Assembly (NCBI GenBank): GCA_022828595.1
Contig: JAKGHH010000003.1
Coordinates: 54,921,759-54,985,758, forward strand
Length of the DNA: 64,000 nucleotides
From: Nelumbo lutea
Lineage: Eukaryota; Streptophyta; Magnoliopsida; Proteales; Nelumbonaceae
Reading direction: 5' to 3'
Shown here: positions 21,606-35,200 of the stretch, piece by piece
How positions within the stretch are numbered: the first letter of the stretch is position 1
Layout of the letters: every line of letters starts with the position of its first letter
Notes under the pieces: model-generated
Told to the model about the DNA's origin: nothing
Seen by the model: only the letters and a program-made list of their open reading frames with translations
Database searches by the model: none
Made by a program: the position numbers and the translations under genes

Positions 21606-23890
21606 ATATTTTCCAGGTTTTAAAGCTATAAATTTTTAATGGCAGCTCATGACCGTTGCATAGATGAACATTCACTAAAAAAATATTTGCTTGTAAATTA
21701 TATTATTTTAAATTCATTAATTATATGAAATTAGTCATACAAATATTGAAATCACCTCTCAAAAAATTACAAATCATCTTTATTAATAGAAATTTCATTA
21801 TATAAAACATAGCATAGAAATACAACTTAGAAAGAAATTTTAGACTAAACAACAAAAACCGAAAGAAACATCAAACAACCAAGTTTGAGAATCATTGACT
21901 CATTATTTAAAGATTTAGGAATCCTTGATCAACACTACATAAGTTGTCCAGTTTCCATTCCTCCTCACAACATTAAACCTATTTGCCACTTAACAAGTCC
22001 ATAAGAGTGTAATGTTCAGTGTCCACATCTAACTCCCTCTTATGCACGCTAGCACTAAACCTTGCAACCACTTTTCATTACTACATCAGAGAGATTTAGC
22101 TCATGGCATATAGCAACACATCTGCAAAATGAAAAGAGTTTCATATTTAATACCTAAACCAACTTTAACGTAAACTATGTGAACCCTTAACACTTAATTT
22201 GTATTCATTTAGCTAAGAAAACTTTGACTATGAAACTGTTTCATAACAGTTGAAGTTGTTGAATTGAATTACTTAATTGTTGTCTTTAAATGGATAAAAT
22301 AATAAAATGTTCTTATAAAAGTTCTCTAAACCAACTTCTTTAGAAGGTCATTTCTAAAACTTAAAAAAAAAAGACACTAGTAATCAATTTTTCCATCCTT
22401 TATTTATTTTTGTATGTTTCCACTACAAATAATCCCTACTACTTAGATCTCTATTTGAAACAAATGGATAAAAAGACAAATGTACCAACATAGATATTTA
22501 TCTTTATAGTTGTCGATAAGCATGAAAGACGCACTTAAGCTCTGTTGGGTGAACAAGTACAAGCAATAGTTGAACAAATTAGCTGACACAAGTAGTTGCC
22601 AACGGATTTGGAATGGGTGCCCAAGTAAATGGTTGCCAAAGGAATCAGAAATGTTATTAAGAAAATAAAATTTAATCTTAATAATAGAATTAAGCAATTA
22701 CTTTAAAATCAAATTAATTTTGTATACAAATACAGAGGAAAAAAATAAAGCAACCACTTAAATGCCTGCAAATGATTATTGTCCTGGATTGGAAGTTTTC
22801 ATATAGAAAGGTGTTGTTCTTGGATTGTAAACACACTCCTACATGTTAAAACTTCAGAAGTTTATGATTGTCACCAAGATTTCTTTTGCATGTTCACCCA
22901 AAACCTGCTGCTTCACTTGGTGAAATCCTATATATAAAATTTATCACTTATGGTTTGAAAAGTACTTTTCTTGATGATAATGGAGTCTATCATCAAGATC
23001 TAATCTTACTCTAACACATTTTTTATCAATAATCTTATTCTAACACTTAATATGTAAGACTAAAGTGGAATTTCTCTTGTTGTCTTTAGCCATGCCATAC
23101 AAGACCTCTTTTTCCATAAATGACTTTTTACATCTCATAAAATTATAATCATATTTCAATAATGTTTCAATTTTGAAAGTAGCCACTTTGTTCAAAAAAT
23201 TCCAAGATCCTGGATAGTGGGCTGACATTGGGTTTTGGCATCTTTTCAAAACAGTAACCTACTGCACAAAAATTGAAGCATCACCAAACATTTCTCATTT
23301 AGCCTCTAATTTTTAGTTGATTCATAGTTGTAAAGGTCATTTTCCCATCTATTTTCTGTTGGATTCAACACCTAGAGCTTCTTGTATCCTACTATAAGTA
23401 TAATATAATGATATTCCCTCCTACTTAGACACTCTTATCCAAATATTGGAAAAAAATATGTTATGAAAAACAAAGGCTCAATAATAAACTCATATAACCA
23501 ACTAGAAATACAAAGAAAATAATGAAGGAGTAGATACAAAACCTTTATCAAAGGAACAAGAGGAAGATGAATGGATGTAGGATAGCAACCAGGTTTAGCA
23601 ATTAGCCATGCTGAAATTCTTCTCTTAAAATTTCTGTCAAACCATAAATAACTTCTTTCTGCATCTAGATAAGTAAAATATATTAGTTAAATTCATACCT
23701 CTTCACAGGAATGGGAAAAAAAAAAGAGAAAACAAGAAAGTAGTTAAACATATCCTAAATTAATACATGTCAAGCATGAAGAGATCAAATATGCATATCA
23801 GTCAACTCTGCCCAAGGTAGATATTCAATGTGAAGATCATGATAGAATAAGAAATACGACTTACATACATAGCCTGGGGCTTACCATACC
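21606..23890. other. Intergenic AT-rich DNA, nothing recognised
   Basis: Short, stop-ridden frames only. No host gene, LTR pair or LINE motif seen. Confidence 0.55.
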
Positions 23891-24125
23891 CAAGGTTCAA
23901 AGTATCATTACATATTGGTTGATACGTATCATTCTGGGACCCTTCCAATACGCCCCTACAGTGGGTGTATTGGGGGTTTGACCGGTTCAGGGGATGAAGG
24001 GGTCCTAGACTGGCTCCCCTGAATCAGTTTTGAAAAAAAAATAAAAAAAGAGGTAAAAAAACAAGTATCAAAATGCCTAATACGCCCCTACTGGCATATC
24101 AGGCGTATCGATATTTTGAACTTTG
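23891..24125. mobile_element. Small hAT-like MITE
   Basis: Ends CAAGGTTCAAAGTATC and the complement of CAAAGTTCAAAATATC are inverted repeats (14 of 16). Flanking 8-mers ACCATACC and ATCAGACC agree at 6 of 8, compatible with an aged hAT target duplication. The interior repeats the ATACGCCCCTAC word twice. No coding sequence. Confidence 0.6.
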
Positions 24126-24629
24126 ATCAGACCATTCCTCATACTCATCAATATTTCTTAGCCGAAAATCCTGCAAAATGATCTCACTTTAATTTCTATA
24201 CTAATTACACTCTGGTGAGAACTTCTTTGAAATGCATGTAATGAGACCATGAAATTAGACAAACTAATTGTACTAAGAAGTGCAACCAAAGCATACTATA
24301 GAAAGACCAACACAAAGGCCGAGCTAAAAGGAAATTTTACATAGTGCAAGCTGACCAAAAACAAAGAACAGTCAAGATAGCTGATGTAGGGTTCCATCTA
24401 GACAAGCTATCCATCCTAGAGGCCAAAGACTTCACTTTTATATAAGGTCTAAAAATCCATGGGCCTCCACCTGAGAGTTACTAAATACACTAGAATTTTC
24501 TTAAACAATTAGAGAGGACAAACCTGTAGAGAAAAATAATTTGAAACCTTGTAGCAATAGAGAAGCCCTTTTCTGAGTGAGTTCCCCTCTCCAACACCTG
24601 CAGGTATAATGGTTTAAGCGCCAACAACT

Positions 24630-24705
24630 TAAAAATGGATATGAAATTAAACAAAACTGAATGACAAAACAGGATTCATGTAGCTAACCCCATATAATTT
24701 GGCAT
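24630..24705 (+). mobile_element. RTE-type LINE tail fragment
   Basis: CAGGATTCATGTAGCTAACC followed by CCATATAATTTGG is the RTE 3' signature also found near 0.85, 52.3 and 54.15 kb. Very short. Confidence 0.5.
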
Positions 24706-26632
24706 GAACTGAATGGCGAAACATGGATACTTCTGAATATAGGTTGTAAAGGTGTATTAGAGTAGGAGGATATAATATTTTAATTTTGTATGAAGATGGC
24801 TTTGATGTCCAACAAGCTAGGTTTGAATAGTAGACAAAGCCTTTGTCTCTCTAAAAATAAATCCAAGTACCTCTTCTCCTGAGAGTTGACTTCAAGTGTT
24901 AACTGGCAATATCTAACCACTACAACAAAGATTGTACAATGATATATACCTGTGGCATATAGTCTGTATCCATATGAGCTTAAATGATATATGCAAGCTT
25001 GTTTTTGTAAACTTTTATTGTCTCTAAAATATTGCCCACATTCCTCTAAGCTAGAGAATAAAAGAAAGATTGTCAAGGGAAACAAATTGAAGATGTTTTA
25101 TCAATATATTGGACATCATATCTTAAAATATTGTCCACAAGATTGCAACAAACAAAATTTTATCAAATATTCCCAGTACTAATGAATAGAAAATAATGTC
25201 ATTTAGTACTAATTCCTTGAAAAAAAAATATATCATAGCAAGAAAGAAAAGTAATGGTGCAATACCTCCATCCACAAAGAAGGATACAATCATGAAGTAA
25301 AGTAGTCCTTGTCACTTCAAGTAAAGGCTTAATTAGAGGCCTCTGAATTGTATAACAGTTTGGGCCTACAAATTAGAGTTTCTTTTCTTTCATTTGCCTT
25401 TTCTCATTCTTGTATAAGATGCCTTCTTAGGTTTCATTTGGCCTTACAGCATAATTTGTGGGAATAAGAACCTTGTTAGGGGAATCAAACTTATAGTCTT
25501 TCTCAACCAACAGTATGGTTGTATTTGATTTGATGCAAATAAGGATGAAATAGAAAGTTGAGGGAAGTTGTTAAGGAATTTCTTATTCTCTATCAAACCA
25601 AACAAGCCTAAAACTTACTAGGTGAATCCACTGAATGGGGTTTCAAAGGCCAAAATATATGGAACCTTTGTTTGAATATTAATCTCTATTTATTCTTTTT
25701 ATCATCTTTATTTATTCTTGTAATCCTGTTTTGGATAGAACTTGATGCAACTCTAGTTATTCACCAAAAATAGATCCCATCAAAACCTTGTTCTCAATTT
25801 TCTTGTCAAGAGTCAATACTAATCCATCCCACCTCAGAAAGCAACTAATTTATTATTATTATTGATATTGTTTCTTGTCAACAAAAACTTAGTTAGCATC
25901 AAGACAAAGATGGAAGATAATGGGTTTTGAATAGCAAATAAAAACAAACAAATAAATAAGAATAAATAAAAAAAAGGAATAAATACATTTTAAAACTTGT
26001 TAAAAGCTCAAGAATGAAACAAAAAATACTAATGCCAATAGAAGCCTCAAGACATGCAACCATATGGAAAAAATCAAAACAAAATTACAAATATTGGGAA
26101 CCAAATGTGAACTGATGATTTCATTGGCAGCAAAGGGTGATACGGTGACATGTAAACTGTTGATACCATCGATGTCTTCATTGCAGAGACCTTATAACTA
26201 AAATCGATCTCAGTCGTGTAACCCTTCACCAACTCGATCATCGAATACCAGTAGAGCCACTCTTTCTTTTCACACCAGTTACCCTTCTTTCTCCCCCTTG
26301 ACTGTTCAAGTTATGACCACTAAAATCTTGACAGTTTTTAGTACTTCGAACACCTTTCATAGGCAGAGGAAGAAAAGCAAAATGGGAAAGAAAATAGAAT
26401 GGAGATTTACTTTCAATGAATGATTCGATTGGAACAAGGGGATAAATGACAAGAAGAAGAGAGAGGAGGAACTAAGAGGCATGAAGAGGTTATATTGAGG
26501 AGACAAAGAGAAAGGTTTCTTGCCTAATGTTTTTTTGAGCGCCAAACAAGAAAACAACAAGTCATTCTATTTTGTCGTATAAAAATGTGATTAGAGGCAC
26601 AATAAGGCACTTCTATAATAACAAATAGATAG
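24706..26632. other. Intergenic DNA, nothing recognised
   Basis: AT-rich, with scattered short frames on both strands and no recognised protein motif. A lone CACTACAACAAA at 24917 was not supported by a partner end. Confidence 0.5.
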
Positions 26633-27125
26633 AGGTGTAAATCGGGTTGCGGCCCGACAGAACACGATCATACCGGCTGGGGTTTTTAAGTCCATGGGTC
26701 AGTACGACACAATATGACCGAATGGGTTATGTCGCCTACGGCTAGTGGCATGACCCATATATATTTATATATAATATGTATATTATATATTATATATAAT
26801 ATTTATAATAATTATATAATATATTAATATATATAATTGAATTTTCAATTTTATTATATTATTTCATTTTATTATTGTATATATAAACAATTGCATACAT
26901 CAAAATTCATATAAAATAAAATTGTAAGATCTTTTTCTATTTTTTTGTCTATATTTTAATTTATGTTAAAATTTTCACTATTTTTTTTCAATTTTTTTTT
27001 TAAAAACATGGCTTGGCCTAGTCTGTAATTCGACCTAACCCAAGGATCAGCATGTGGGGAGGTAAGCACAGACCACACACAAAGTTGTGCCATGCTGGCC
27101 CATCACGGCCCGATTTACACCTTTA
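26633..27125. mobile_element. TIR MITE with AGGTGTAAATCGGG ends
   Basis: Perfect 14-bp terminal inverted repeat AGGTGTAAATCGGG, with GGCCCG just inside each end and a strongly AT-rich core of TATATA/AATATA tracts. A clear target duplication was not found. Non-coding. A relative lies at 19020-19305. Confidence 0.65.
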
Positions 27126-27229
27126 ATAACAAGTACAAAGGTGCCTTCTTAGGTATGTTATAGAGGCAGTTTTTTTACCGTCTCTACCAAGAGGTTATAT
27201 ATATATATATAGGTGTTCTCAGTCTGATT

Positions 27230-27740
27230 TGGAGAATATCTCAAAACAAACCAATAAACTATAGTTTGAGAAATTTTGAAACCGTTTTATTACAATTTGG
27301 TGTGGTTTAGGGATTTTGGACCATTCTATGATTTTATTGGGCTTAACCAATTAGAAAGCCCAATTAGATCCCTTAAGATGGCTGAACCCAATGACTATTT
27401 AATGTAAATGTTGGGCCTACGAAGAGCCCATGCTGATGGGCTCAGGGATTCACTATGTTTAGCAGTAAATTCGGCTAGGCCTTGTAACAAAGACTGGGCA
27501 GAAACCATATAGCTTTTGTGAAGATCAATGTTAGGGTCCCACGCCATACAAAGAGAGCCAAGTCAACTAACAATTAAAAGGGAAATATAGCTCTCTCTCT
27601 TTTTTGGGAGCTACGTTTGTGGCTTCCGTATCAAGTATAGCTCTCTCTCTCTCTCTCTCTCTCTTTTTTTGGGTTTCAAATCTGGTTCGGTTTATTTCAA
27701 GAACAAACTTTGAAAAATAAAGTTTTTTTAAAATAGAGAA
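27230..27740 (-). repeat. Unclassified dispersed repeat, copy 2 (inverted relative to copy 1)
   Basis: Reverse-complement relative of 16750-17760: shared GGTCCCACGCCATACAA, GGCCTTGTAACAAAG and TTCAAATCTGGTTCGGTTT blocks. Contains a CT microsatellite expansion at about 27638-27663. No open frame. Confidence 0.55.
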
Positions 27741-30274
27741 TACAATTCCCAGAAGGGAGAAATAAAATTTTTGAAAATTTCCCCAGCCACCCTACATGGT
27801 TCGATCATCCATATGGTGATCTTCCTTTTGGCTTTGTGTTTAAAGATAAAGGGGTAAATAATGTCGGATTTGGGTGTTATTGGTGTTATTGGGCTTGATT
27901 TTCTTGGCTCTACGTACCTATGGTTTTGGATCCTTGGGGCCCAACTTTTATAAAATTCCAAAAATAACCCCTGGTTGGCTGAGATGTTAGCCAAAGCATA
28001 CTTGAAGCTCAAAGTGTTGTAGAAAGACTCAAGAGCGCAAAAATGGGGTGTCTACAGGGTGCTTCATGAAGAAATCAATAAAACATACACTGATGTGATT
28101 CCAAAATGCAGAAACCCAAATGATGCAACACATTTTAGGCCAATTCGTTTGTGCAACACGATTTATAAAACCAAAGCTATGGTTTTAGTGAATAGACTGA
28201 AAACCATTCTACCAAAAGTAGTTAGTTAAAACCAAACTACTTTTTGTGCCAGGAAGAATGATCTTTGATAATGTTTTGTGTCTCACATGAATTAATTCAT
28301 TTCATGAAAACAACAAAGTCAAAACAAAAGTTTATGGCGGATATGAATAAAGCATATGATAGAGTGGAATGGATTTTCATTAAAAAGGCTATGGAAAAAC
28401 TGGGATCCGGGAAAAATTTCATAAATTGGATATGGCTTGCATGTCATCTACCTCTTTCCAGCTATTGATAAATGGGAGCCCAAGCAGTAAATTCAAGCCT
28501 ACTAAAGGGCTCAGACAAGGAGATCCTTTATCTCCATATCTATTCTTAAAAGTATCTGAAGTCCTCTCCCTAGCCATTAAGAAAGCCCATTTGGAAGGAT
28601 CTATCTTAGGAATAAGAGTTAATCACAATAGCCATGTTGTCACCCATTTGTTTTTTGTAGATGACTTCTACATTTTCACCAAATCCAATATTGCAGAAGG
28701 AGGAGTAATTATAGAGATCCTTGAGCAATATAGGAGGGCTTCGGAGAAAATGGCGAATTTCTCGAAATCTGAAATTTAATTCTCCAATTTCAAAAAAAAA
28801 AAAAAATTGACAAGACTGATGGGTATCAAGAAAGTTAGTCACCCATCCAAGTAAGTGGGTGGAAGGTTTCTTTTTTCTCCCCTGTAGGAAAAGATGTCTT
28901 GATTATTGATTGCTATCCCCTCTTATGCTATGTCTTGTTTCCTACTTCCAAAATATATTAGCACTTAGGAAACTTGCAAAAATAATTAATGTGTGGAGAA
29001 TAAAAAAATCATAGCAAAGTAAATTAGAATAGATGGGAAAAGATTTGTAAGGGCAAGTCCTTGGGAGGTTTAGGATTCAAAGATCCCTACAAGTTTTGTT
29101 TGGCTCTCCTAACCAAATTAGCTTGGAGGTTTTGTGTATGCAAAAATAGCCTATGGGTGCAAATAGTGCAAGGTAGATATTTGAGAAGGACAAGTTTTTG
29201 GGGAGTTTAGGTCCCAAAAAACTGTTCTTGGGGTTTCAGAAGCCGTTTAGCTGGAAAAGACATTTTGAAAGAGGGGGCTTATTGGTTCATTGAGAATGGG
29301 GAAAATCATCAGATTTGGGATGACCAAATTTTAAACCTATGGGTCCAAGACCCATACCTAAAAATGCTGAACTAGTGAGTGACTTAATTGATCCTTAGAA
29401 TAATAGTTGAAAGTTAGAAAATTGCAAAGTTTATTTAACCAAGCCATGGTAAATCACATAATCAGCATAGTTTTGCCTAGATCTGGAGGGGAAAATAAGT
29501 TGATTTGGACCCTGGACGGCAAAGGGAAATTCTCAATGAAGTCTGCATACCACTTAACCACAACTCTACAAGAAAACCATTTGAGCAATGCAAGTCAAGA
29601 TGAGATGGACCCTAAGTCATGGAAGAAGATTTGGGATTTAAAGGTCCCCCCAAAGATTAAACCCTTCATTTGGAAGTGTTGCCATAGTAGTATAGCAGTG
29701 AACCAAATTCTAGCAGAAAGAAACACAAAAGGGGATTCTTTATGCCAGAATTTTTTTTTTTGGGGGGGGGGGGGCAACATGGTTTGGTAGCAGCCTAGGT
29801 CTCACTTGTCTAAATCTAAGCTTATTTAGTAGCTCTGGAGAATGGCAGAAGTGGTGGATAAATAAAAAAAGTCAAGATGCTTTAAATCAAAATCATAATA
29901 TAGATGTTTCTAAGCACTAATCCTTATTTAACTCTTTTGCTTGCAAACAGGATGATAAAGGAATTGTGGAGAGCTTCCCATCAAGAATCAACAGATTCTT
30001 TACAGGTTAAAGCTGTTGGCTCTATAGATACTGAAAAGGAAAATATTGGGTCAGATTAGTGCTTAGAAGAACTTATAGAAGTTTTTGCATAAATGGTTCA
30101 AGGGGGTTATGGTTTTTGGATTTTGAGTGAGTTTGGGTCATTTTTTTTTAGCTGGTTGTGGTATTTGTAAATCAGTGTCAGTTGAATTTTCAAGAATCTC
30201 TGCTATTGTGGAATGCTGTTTGGTTGCAAAAGCTCTAGGTGTTACTAGTTTAAGTACAAACTGTGATTCTACAA

Positions 30275-30275
<1 letters not shown>

Positions 30276-30340
<65 letters not shown>
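30276..30340. repeat. (CT)n(TA)n compound microsatellite
   Basis: About 10 CT units directly followed by about 21 TA units. Probably part of the 5' end of the Helitron-like element. Confidence 0.9.
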
Positions 30341-30814
30341 AAGGAAGGTTTTCAGGTTACAGCCCTGGCTTTTTCATTTTATAGAAAGCTAAACACGTGG
30401 AAATTTTTGATAAATTCCTACTAAAGCCTACAGCCCACTACCAGGCTATAGCCTCCTGTCATTTAGACACATGGCTTTTCATATTTTTGGAATGCTAAAC
30501 ACATGGCGTTTTCTGAGAAATTGCTAATAAACCCCACAACCCACTACCACCATTTTCAATCCATTACTAAAAAATGCAGAAAATACAAAAGAGGTTATCC
30601 ACAAGTACTTGTGCCTACATTCTATCAATCTCAATAAATCATTAACTCCCTATGGGTCATAACAAAAGAAAACTATATTTTAATAATTATTTAAAATATT
30701 AATAAATATAAATTTAATATTATTGGTTCTATAATATAAATTTAATATTATTGATTCAATAATATAAATTTAACATTACTAATTCCCCATACTTAATACG
30801 GGGTCATTCACTAG
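30276..30814 (+). mobile_element. Helitron-like non-autonomous element in LINE RNase H
   Basis: An insertion splits the LINE RNase H frame. Its left end is TCTCTCTC followed by a long (TA)n tract. Its right end is CTAG followed by T, preceded seven bases upstream by a hairpin CCCCATA/TACGGGG (one mismatch). TC...hairpin...CTRR with insertion at an A/T site is the Helitron hallmark. Three approximate copies of a 26-bp AATATAAATTTAATATTATT unit precede the hairpin. No target duplication, as expected. One extra T at the left junction leaves the exact start ambiguous. No coding sequence. Confidence 0.5.
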
Positions 30815-31195
30815 TTAACATGTTAAGCCAGAAATCTTTTGAGTGTGACCCTCAGTTGTGGCCTCTGTTACAAGATTTGTATGCTATAGCAAATGTTCAA
30901 ATTGGCTTTCAGGTTTATTAACAGACCAGGGAATACTGCTGCTCATGAGTTGGCAAAGAAAGGCAAACAAGGCTGGAAGCACAGATGGACTAGCCCTCCG
31001 GGGTGGTTAGTCACTCAGATGAAAGAAGATTCTGAATTTTTTTAGTTTGTTTGTTCTGTTTTTGTCTACTCATCTTCCTGATGGAATTACCCCAAGAAAA
31101 AAAAAAAAATCAGGACAGGCTGGGGTCTCTCGTGGGAGGGTCCACATTGCCATCTCTATAAATACTGCCTCCAAGGCTCCAACTTTATTTTGGGA

Positions 31196-31630
31196 CAAAT
31201 GCCCCCCAAACTATTAAATTTTAGTATTTTGCCCTTACTTCATTAATAAAGTTGGTGGTAAATACAACTGATTGGCAACAAACACAAAAATGATAAAAAT
31301 AACCATTAGAATACAAATCTTAATCTCTCTCAAAGCATTAATGAACCAGTCCGTTCAAGGCATTGTCAAGATGAATTTTGTCAAAAGAAGGTTGAGAGAG
31401 TCGTGTGAGAATTAAGGTTTTTAGAAAAAAAAAAGCGATAATGGCAAAAGAGTCTCCTAAAAATAACACAAAGGTACTTTAGGGTTTTAGAAAATGTTCA
31501 GTCGAATATCTCATGAAGAAAGTTAATTGAATGTTAACGGTTGCAACAAAGTGCTAAAATCTTCGAGCTCAGGCTTAGGATTTTTTTGTCTAAAAAAGAA
31601 GTTCGGAGGGCTAAGTGTCATTTTCCCTTA
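31196..31630. mobile_element. Possible MITE upstream of the XBAT35-like gene
   Basis: The left part GGGACAAATGCCCCCCAAAC and the complement of the right part (AAGGGAAAATGACACTTAGC then CCTCCGAACT) resemble each other as imperfect inverted ends common in plant MITEs. Target duplications were not identified. Tentative. Confidence 0.3.
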
Positions 31631-31639
31631 AATACAGGG

Positions 31640-32178
31640 TGGCTTTATGTAATTTACCCATAGACAAAACACCAGAAACCATCCGTTGGCGGATCGAATC
31701 CCGCGTGGTAGTTATAGTAACAGAAAAATCAAAGAACTTGGGAGATTCACATACAAGCGTCGTCCTGGAAAGCCAGAGACAGAAACAGACTTCACATCCC
31801 TTCTCTACCTACGAATCTCTGTTGTGCTTCTTAAAAGCTACTCGGGATTCATCGGTATCGTTATTTTACAAAGGGAATGGCATCTCCTTTCTGGCCTTAA
31901 GAGGTTCGGTCTCCTCTTTGGGGTTGAATAAAAGAGAAGCATTTTTTTTTTCTTCTGTTTCTGTCTCAGGATTTTGGAAAATTTTCGTAGAGATTTTGTT
32001 ATTATTGTTTTTTTCGCTTCCTGATATTGAATTCTTCATCATGTAAGGCATCTTAATGTTGATGCTGCTCTGGATTTTATTTTATTGTCTCTTCATCTTT
32101 TAAGGTCGTTTGGGGAGGAAGATTTTGTTATTTCTTGATTTTTACGTCTAGTTTTAGTTTTGTGGTGGAAGAAAAGAA
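31640..32178 (+). promoter_or_regulatory. Presumed promoter/5'UTR of the XBAT35-like gene
   Basis: Sequence between the last TE-like block and the start codon. It includes CATCAT|GTAAGG at 32041 and CTAG/TTTTAG acceptors near 32150, compatible with a 5'UTR intron. No convincing TATA box. Transcript data would be needed to place the start. Confidence 0.35.
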
Positions 32179-32280
32179 ATGGGTCAACAGCAATCCAAAG
32201 AGGAGCTGCTTTATCAGCAGGTCAATTATGCAAACACAGAAGGAATCAAGTCTCTTCGAGGAGAAGGTGCAGGCCTTGAG
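32179..32280 (+). CDS. XBAT35: XBAT35-like exon 1
   Basis: 34 codons, phase 0 end. N-terminal MGQQQSK with a possible N-myristoylated Gly2. Donor GTATTG. Confidence 0.92.
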
Positions 32281-35200
32281 GTATTGGAAATTGCTACTTT
32301 CTATTCTGTGAACTTTTGAGTTCATTTATTGATCAATTCAATTGGAAATTTGGTTCTTCATCTGCTTAGTGCATCTGACCTCGGAATTCCCTTTCAATAT
32401 TTTTATGGGGGATGATTTTGTTGTAAAGCTGTGCGACTCTTCTCTTTGTAAAATGTTAATTTATTTGTCTTTGCAAAGTGGCGTCTCACTAGATTTTTGT
32501 TGCAGTGGGTTGATAGAGAAGGAAAGACTCCCCTGATTGTTGCGTGTATGAACTCTGAACTTTTCAATGTTGCTAAAACTTTGATTGAACTGGGCGCCAA
32601 TGTCAATGCTTACCGTCCTGGTAAGAATCTCATGTTTCTATCTAAGTCATTCTTTGTTGGGCTACCCTTTCTTTCCTCTCTCCTTCTAATATATATAGGT
32701 CATTTGGTTAATCTGTATAGTATTACACTTTTCTTTTTCATTTTCTCTTATTATTTTAGGAAGTCACGCGGGGACACCCTTACATCATGCAGCAAAAAGA
32801 AACCTTGACCAGACGGTGAAGTTACTTCTCTCCCATGGAGGTGTGTTTTCTTAACTTCCTATGGATGATATATATATACGGGATGGAAGCATGTACATTT
32901 AGTTCCTTTAGGGTGGGAACCGTTCTCACATCTGTCATTTGTTGTGGTTCTCTTACTGAATGAATTCCTTCATCATATTCCAGCAAGTCCTTTAATAATG
33001 AATGATGATTGTCAGACCCCACTTGAAGTAGCTAGAGCAAAGGGATATGGCAATGTTGTTCGTACAATTGAGGTACGATTGGAGTTTATAATAGTGATGC
33101 TATAGTTTGTGAGGTTCTTATTGTTCTTCAACTAATGCTATTTCCATTTCGTTGCTCTCTTAGAGCCATATATGCTTTTTCTCTGGTTTTTTGAAGGAAC
33201 TTTATGGACCAGGCTTTCTTGAAGCATTAGCTCCTCAATGGGTGTCACGAAAAATGTGGGTATGATTTCTGATTGTATTGAACTTTTCTTTCAACCCCTT
33301 CATCATAAAGCACAGTGTTCAGTGGATGATGTTGGGATTCAAATCCAGATCTGGGGTTCAATGGTTTCTGATTTGGCCATCTAGGAAAAAGTATATTACT
33401 TTGCTGGTTGATTGGTCATTTTGAAGTTCTTTTGAGTTTTGATAGTACTGGCAATATCTTGACTTTGAACCTGCAATTGCAGATTAACCTTCTCTGATTT
33501 TTATGTGTCTATATTATTTATCTTTATATGTTCTGACTAGTATGTCCAATATTTGCAGTTGGGCTGTGGTTATACCCTGTGGCTCCCATAATCCTGCAAA
33601 GCCTCTCAAATTGGAGCTTGCTTTATATTGTGGTCTACAGGTATACTAAAGCATGATTAGCCATCTTGGTAGAAACTTAGAATTGTTATATGAACATTTC
33701 TTGTTAGGTTCTATAAGGCTGTATAACAAGCCCTTCAAATTGATAGTATGGCTTGAAAATAAGCCAAAAGTCCCTTTACAAATCTGCCCTCTTATTTATA
33801 TAGGTTAATAGCTAAGAAGCTTACCTTGCAAGCCACATTAAAGAAACTTGCAGCCCAAGTCACAAACTGACAACAAAGACAATAAAACATTTAAGCTACC
33901 CAAATTACAAAAGGACCCTCATAGAAAAAAAGAAATAACAAAAGACCCCTGGCTGTAATCTTCTACAGGACCCTGTGAACAGTGCTACTACAGTGCTAGA
34001 GCTGTATTCTCCTTCATGCTCCTGCACCAATCTACTGGGTGTGAACTTGTCTCTGATGAGTATGCTCACTGGAATTCAGCAAACATCCTCTGGATCAAGT
34101 TGTTTCAGCTCCTTTTCTGTAATCCATGTGCTTTCTGCTGCTGGCTTTCCTAGCCATTTCAGTAAGACCCTTCGATACTGATTTCTCCGACGGGATCAAA
34201 CCTCCTTAACATCTAGGATGTCTTCAATAACTTCACGTGGTTTCTTTGGCAGATGCTCTACTCCAGATACTACAACTTCTTCATCTCCATCAAATCCTTC
34301 ATAATAAGACAAATCTGCAACATTAAAGATCGGACTAATTTGCAAGTGATCTTATAGATCTATAATGTAGGCATTGTTGCTGATCTTTTTCAGTATTTTG
34401 CATGGCCCAAACTTCTTCGAAATCAATTTTCTATATTTGCCCCTTGGAAATCTTTCTTTTCTTAGATACATCAATACCATATCTCCGCTTCGACAAGACC
34501 CCCCCTTTCAACTAATGCTATGCATCTTTATTCTTCTTAATATAAAATATTAAAAATAAAGAAAAAATGAGATCCCCCTTTCCTCTTCATCCTCCTCCTA
34601 ACCCCTATCTTCTTAAGGAGGCTTACGCCTCTTGCGTTCTGAACTACGCCTCATGCCTCTAGGTAGTGGAACGCCTCGTGTCATGCCTTCGCGTTTTAAA
34701 ACATTGATATAATAACTAATTCCATTAAGGTAAAAAATAGGGAGGGATGTAGAAAGCCTTGTTAGAAGTTAGATCAATATATTTGGGTAGTAATATGCAT
34801 TGATTAGTGTAGTTAGCAATTATATTTTCCTTGTCTGTGCTTATGGTGCATGGATAATCTCCAGAAAAATTGTTTTCTTATTTCCAGTTGATTTTTCTTT
34901 TGATAATTGAGTGGAAGTTTCATTAATCAATAGGATAAAACTTTTTCAAGCATCCCTAGGAGAGGTGCAAGATAGAGACAAGTGTGATCTCTCCTTTTAC
35001 ATTGATTACAAGTTTTCGAAAACTCTAATTAGGTCTACCCTAGCTAACCTTCATGTCTATTTTTTATCAGTATTTAAGATTCCAGTTAGAGTGGCTAGTA
35101 GGCTGGAAAAACTAATGAGAGATTTTCTTTGTGAGCTGGGGGAGGAGAAGAAGGACTATAGGGTTAAGTGGGAGGTGGTGTGTAGGAGTAAGGAGGGAGG

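Larger units (their letters stand above)
28040..31110 (+). mobile_element. L1-type LINE, 5'-truncated, upstream of the XBAT35-like gene
   Basis: Plus-strand ORF2 remnant: RT from FRPIRLCNTIYKTKAMVLVN (about 28133), [31 protein letters not shown] (28509) and an altered catalytic box FVDDFYIF (about 28652, usually FADD); then thumb, a zinc-binding region VPPKIKPFIWKC (29644), and RNase H ending with an A-run at 31096-31110. The endonuclease and the first part of the RT are missing, and many stops and frameshifts are present. RNase H is interrupted at 30276-30814 by another element. The lineage differs from the LINEs at 1.7 and 35-42 kb. Confidence 0.85.

Noticed and set aside
24917..24928. CACTACAACAAA as a possible CACTA transposon terminus
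   Set aside because: No inverted partner end or 3-bp duplication seen; one 12-mer is not evidence.
24780..25085. 101-codon minus-strand open frame
   Set aside because: AT-rich intergenic DNA; no recognisable motif, no splice or promoter context.
31615..32046. 143-codon plus-strand frame just upstream of the XBAT35-like gene
   Set aside because: Lies in the presumed promoter/5'UTR, with no motif; likely chance in a transcribed leader.
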